Source: JAWXCF01 sp034440515
GTDB lineage: Bacteria; Bacteroidota; Bacteroidia; CAILMK01
Assembly (NCBI GenBank): GCA_034440515.1
Contig: JAWXCF010000073.1
Location: 1 to 25,980, forward strand
DNA: 25,980 bases
Reading direction: 5' to 3'
Positions 24,933 through 25,980 of the stretch are shown in pieces. Positions within the stretch are counted from its first letter, which is position 1, and every line of letters begins with the position of its first letter. The notes under the pieces are model-generated. The model ran no database searches. It was given only the letters and a program-made list of their open reading frames with translations, and had not been told where the DNA came from. A program made the translations under genes and the position numbers.

Positions 24933-24940
24933 CAAATTTA
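24933..24940 (-). promoter_or_regulatory. Candidate -7 element for SAH hydrolase
   Basis: Read on the - strand, TAAATTTG matches the Bacteroidota TAnnTTTG -7 consensus and ends about 20 bases before the SAH hydrolase ATG. I found no TTTG at the proper -33 distance, so only half of the promoter is supported. Confidence 0.35.
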
Positions 24941-24963
24941 GCAATTAACAGTAAGATATTTGA

Positions 24964-24996
24964 TTTGTTCTAAGCTGTATAATTTTAATAAATTTG
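24964..24996 (+). promoter_or_regulatory. Bacteroidota promoter for the bacilliredoxin gene
   Basis: A -33 TTTG (24964-24967) and a -7 TAAATTTG (24989-24996) are separated by 21 bases, within the spacing used by Bacteroidota primary-sigma promoters. The predicted transcription start near 25003 leaves a leader of about 45 bases with an A-rich stretch just before the ATG at 25048, typical of Bacteroidota translation starts without a strong Shine-Dalgarno site. Confidence 0.55.
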
Positions 24997-25047
24997 TAAA
25001 CGAATCGAATTAAAATTCTGTTCTATAAATAACAAAAAATAATAATT

Positions 25048-25467
25048 ATGCCATATCCTGAGCAAATGGTCGCTCCAATGCGTGCTGACTTATCCGATGT
25101 TGGATTTAAAGAGTTACATAACCAAGCTGATGTAATTTCAGCAATGGAAGAACAAAAAGGTACAGCCCTTTTGGTTGTAAATTCCGTATGCGGTTGCGCT
25201 GCTGGAAATGCTAGACCAGCTGTAAAGATGAGTTTGGAATCTGAAACTCACCCAGACCAACTTCTTACTGTATTTGCTGGGCAAGACCTAGATGCTACAG
25301 ATGAAGCAAGAAAGTATATGTTTCCTTATCCACCATCATCACCAGCTATTGCTTTATTTAAAGATGGTAAATTGGTGCATATGATAGAAAGACACCATAT
25401 TGAGGGCAGACCAGCACAAATGATTGCTGAAAACCTAAAATTGGCCTACAAGGAATTCTGTATTTAA
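25048..25467 (+). CDS. BrxA/BrxB-family bacilliredoxin
   Basis: Thioredoxin-fold protein of 139 residues from the BrxA/BrxB (YphP/YqiW, DUF1094) family. In Firmicutes it removes bacillithiol from oxidised protein thiols. The family active site CGC is present at 48-50 in NSVCGCAAGNARPA, and the MFPYPPSSPAIALFKDGK stretch near 110-127 carries the cis-proline region. A further cysteine lies at 138. Whether this organism makes bacillithiol cannot be told from the window; an atypical disulfide reductase role is the alternative. It is a single-gene unit with its own promoter and terminator, divergent from SAH hydrolase. Confidence 0.92.
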   Translation: MPYPEQMVAPMRADLSDVGFKELHNQADVISAMEEQKGTALLVVNSVCGCAAGNARPAVKMSLESETHPDQLLTVFAGQDLDATDEARKYMFPYPPSSPAIALFKDGKLVHMIERHHIEGRPAQMIAENLKLAYKEFCI

Positions 25468-25484
25468 AAGAATTTTTTAATAAA

Positions 25485-25520
25485 AAAAGCAGGAAATCAT
25501 TTATTTGAAATCCTGCTTTT
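25485..25520 (+). terminator. Intrinsic terminator after the bacilliredoxin gene
   Basis: A ten-base-pair stem (AAAAGCAGGA against TCCTGCTTTT), extended after a two-by-two internal mismatch by three more pairs (TCA/TGA), closes a six-base loop. It is followed by a T-rich tail that includes six consecutive Ts. It starts 17 bases after the stop codon. Confidence 0.85.
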
Positions 25521-25586
25521 ATATTTTTTATTAATTGAGTTAGTCTAAATTTTTAAATTTTTAAAACTAATCCGATCAGATATAGT

Positions 25587-25749
25587 TTACAAAATTTTAG
25601 TTCTGTAAATCTTAAACTTAGTTAGATGTATGGTTTTACCTGGCAAAAGACCGCCTGCAGTAATTCCAATTCTAAATGTCTCTTTAAAAGAACGAAAAAT
25701 GGTTATGACTAATATCTAAGATTGGTGAGAATTTAATAATTGAATTAAT
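25587..25749 (-). pseudogene. Decayed coding fragment
   Basis: No intact ORF, but two protein-like runs in different - strand frames meet here. The first (25749 down to 25684) reads INSIIKFSPILDISHNHFSF. The second (25715 down to 25587) includes FKETFRIGITAGGLLPGK followed by TIHLTKFKIYRTK and a stop. There is no start codon for either, and a frameshift near 25700 would join them. The RIGITAGG...FKIY pattern is reminiscent of the last strands of lectin-like beta-sandwich domains; that is a guess. It may be the broken tail of the partial gene at the right edge, or a separate relic. The rest of 25521-25823 shows nothing recognisable. Confidence 0.35.
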
Positions 25750-25823
25750 TTAAAAATTAAAGCTGTAAAATCTTCTTAATTTTTAACTGCAAAGTGAAGT
25801 TTACTTTAAGTAGAATATTGCAA

Positions 25824-25980
25824 TCATAAACCGAAAGTGATACTATCCTTATCACCCAATTTTACATATTTTAGATTGTAAACAAAATTGAGATTGAGAT
25901 AGGATTTTAAGTAATTTATGTTGTCTCTTTTTGTTGCATAATTTCCATTTACATAATCTAAAGTCCAAATCAATTTGCCA
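25824..25980 (-). CDS. Partial CDS, C-terminal end of an unrecognised protein
   Basis: An open - strand frame enters from the right edge and runs 51 codons to a TGA at 25824-25826. The visible sequence starts GKLIWTLDYVNGNYATKRD and ends KYVKLGDKDSITFGL, with a plausible amino-acid mix and alternating aromatic/hydrophobic positions suggestive of beta strands. I do not recognise the family. It could be a genuine C-terminus or a truncated one, since more coding-like sequence follows downstream of the stop (25587-25749). Confidence 0.4.
   Translation of the reverse strand, partial: GKLIWTLDYVNGNYATKRDNINYLKSYLNLNFVYNLKYVKLGDKDSITFGL

Overview
The window is a gene-dense, AT-rich piece of a Bacteroidota chromosome. 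The evidence is the gene content: Bacteroidota-type DUF2520, DUF5683, DUF2851 and PspC proteins, a DUF5684-like N-terminus on signal peptidase I, CcmE with a CPSKY motif, a UbiA enzyme of the geranylgeranylglycerol-phosphate type beside Maf, and TAnnTTTG promoter elements with A-rich leaders in place of strong Shine-Dalgarno sites. A large soluble insertion in CcmC suggests, from memory only, a Chitinophagales-like lineage. I see no tRNA, rRNA, CRISPR array, IS element or phage gene.

Layout. 10-13505 runs almost entirely on the + strand: a PyrR-like phosphoribosyltransferase, a polysaccharide deacetylase, (on -) a Rieske-fold lipoprotein, Mpl (murein recycling), an exonuclease, MtaB (tRNA modification), the cytochrome c maturation run ccmB-ccmC-ccmD-like-ccmE-ccmF, a DUF2520 protein, a DUF5683 protein, DapB and signal peptidase I. 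Most junctions overlap by 1, 4 or 8 bases or have very short spacers. 13506-14193 is a graveyard with remnants of at least two + strand genes. 14194-20435 is one tight - strand operon, in transcription order: UPF0173 hydrolase, ParA, ParB, KdsC-like HAD, UbiA, Maf, DUF423, DUF2851, PspC. 20543-23525 (+) holds a solute-binding lipoprotein and PurB, closed by a bidirectional terminator shared with SAH hydrolase (- strand, 23581-24912). SAH hydrolase is divergent from a bacilliredoxin (25048-25467), which has a good Bacteroidota promoter and a terminator. The right edge carries the tail of a - strand gene and a decayed fragment.

Themes: envelope and periplasm work (Mpl, DapB, LepB, Ccm, lipoproteins), chromosome partition (ParAB) and one-carbon/purine metabolism (PurB, SAH hydrolase). 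No new multi-gene system is evident. The points most worth a second look are: gene order that one inversion of about 10.76-18.05 kb would explain; a KdsC-family protein at one inversion edge lacking all its catalytic aspartates; a CcmC with a roughly 130-residue extra periplasmic domain; and decayed DUF6973-like and LamG-like genes after lepB.
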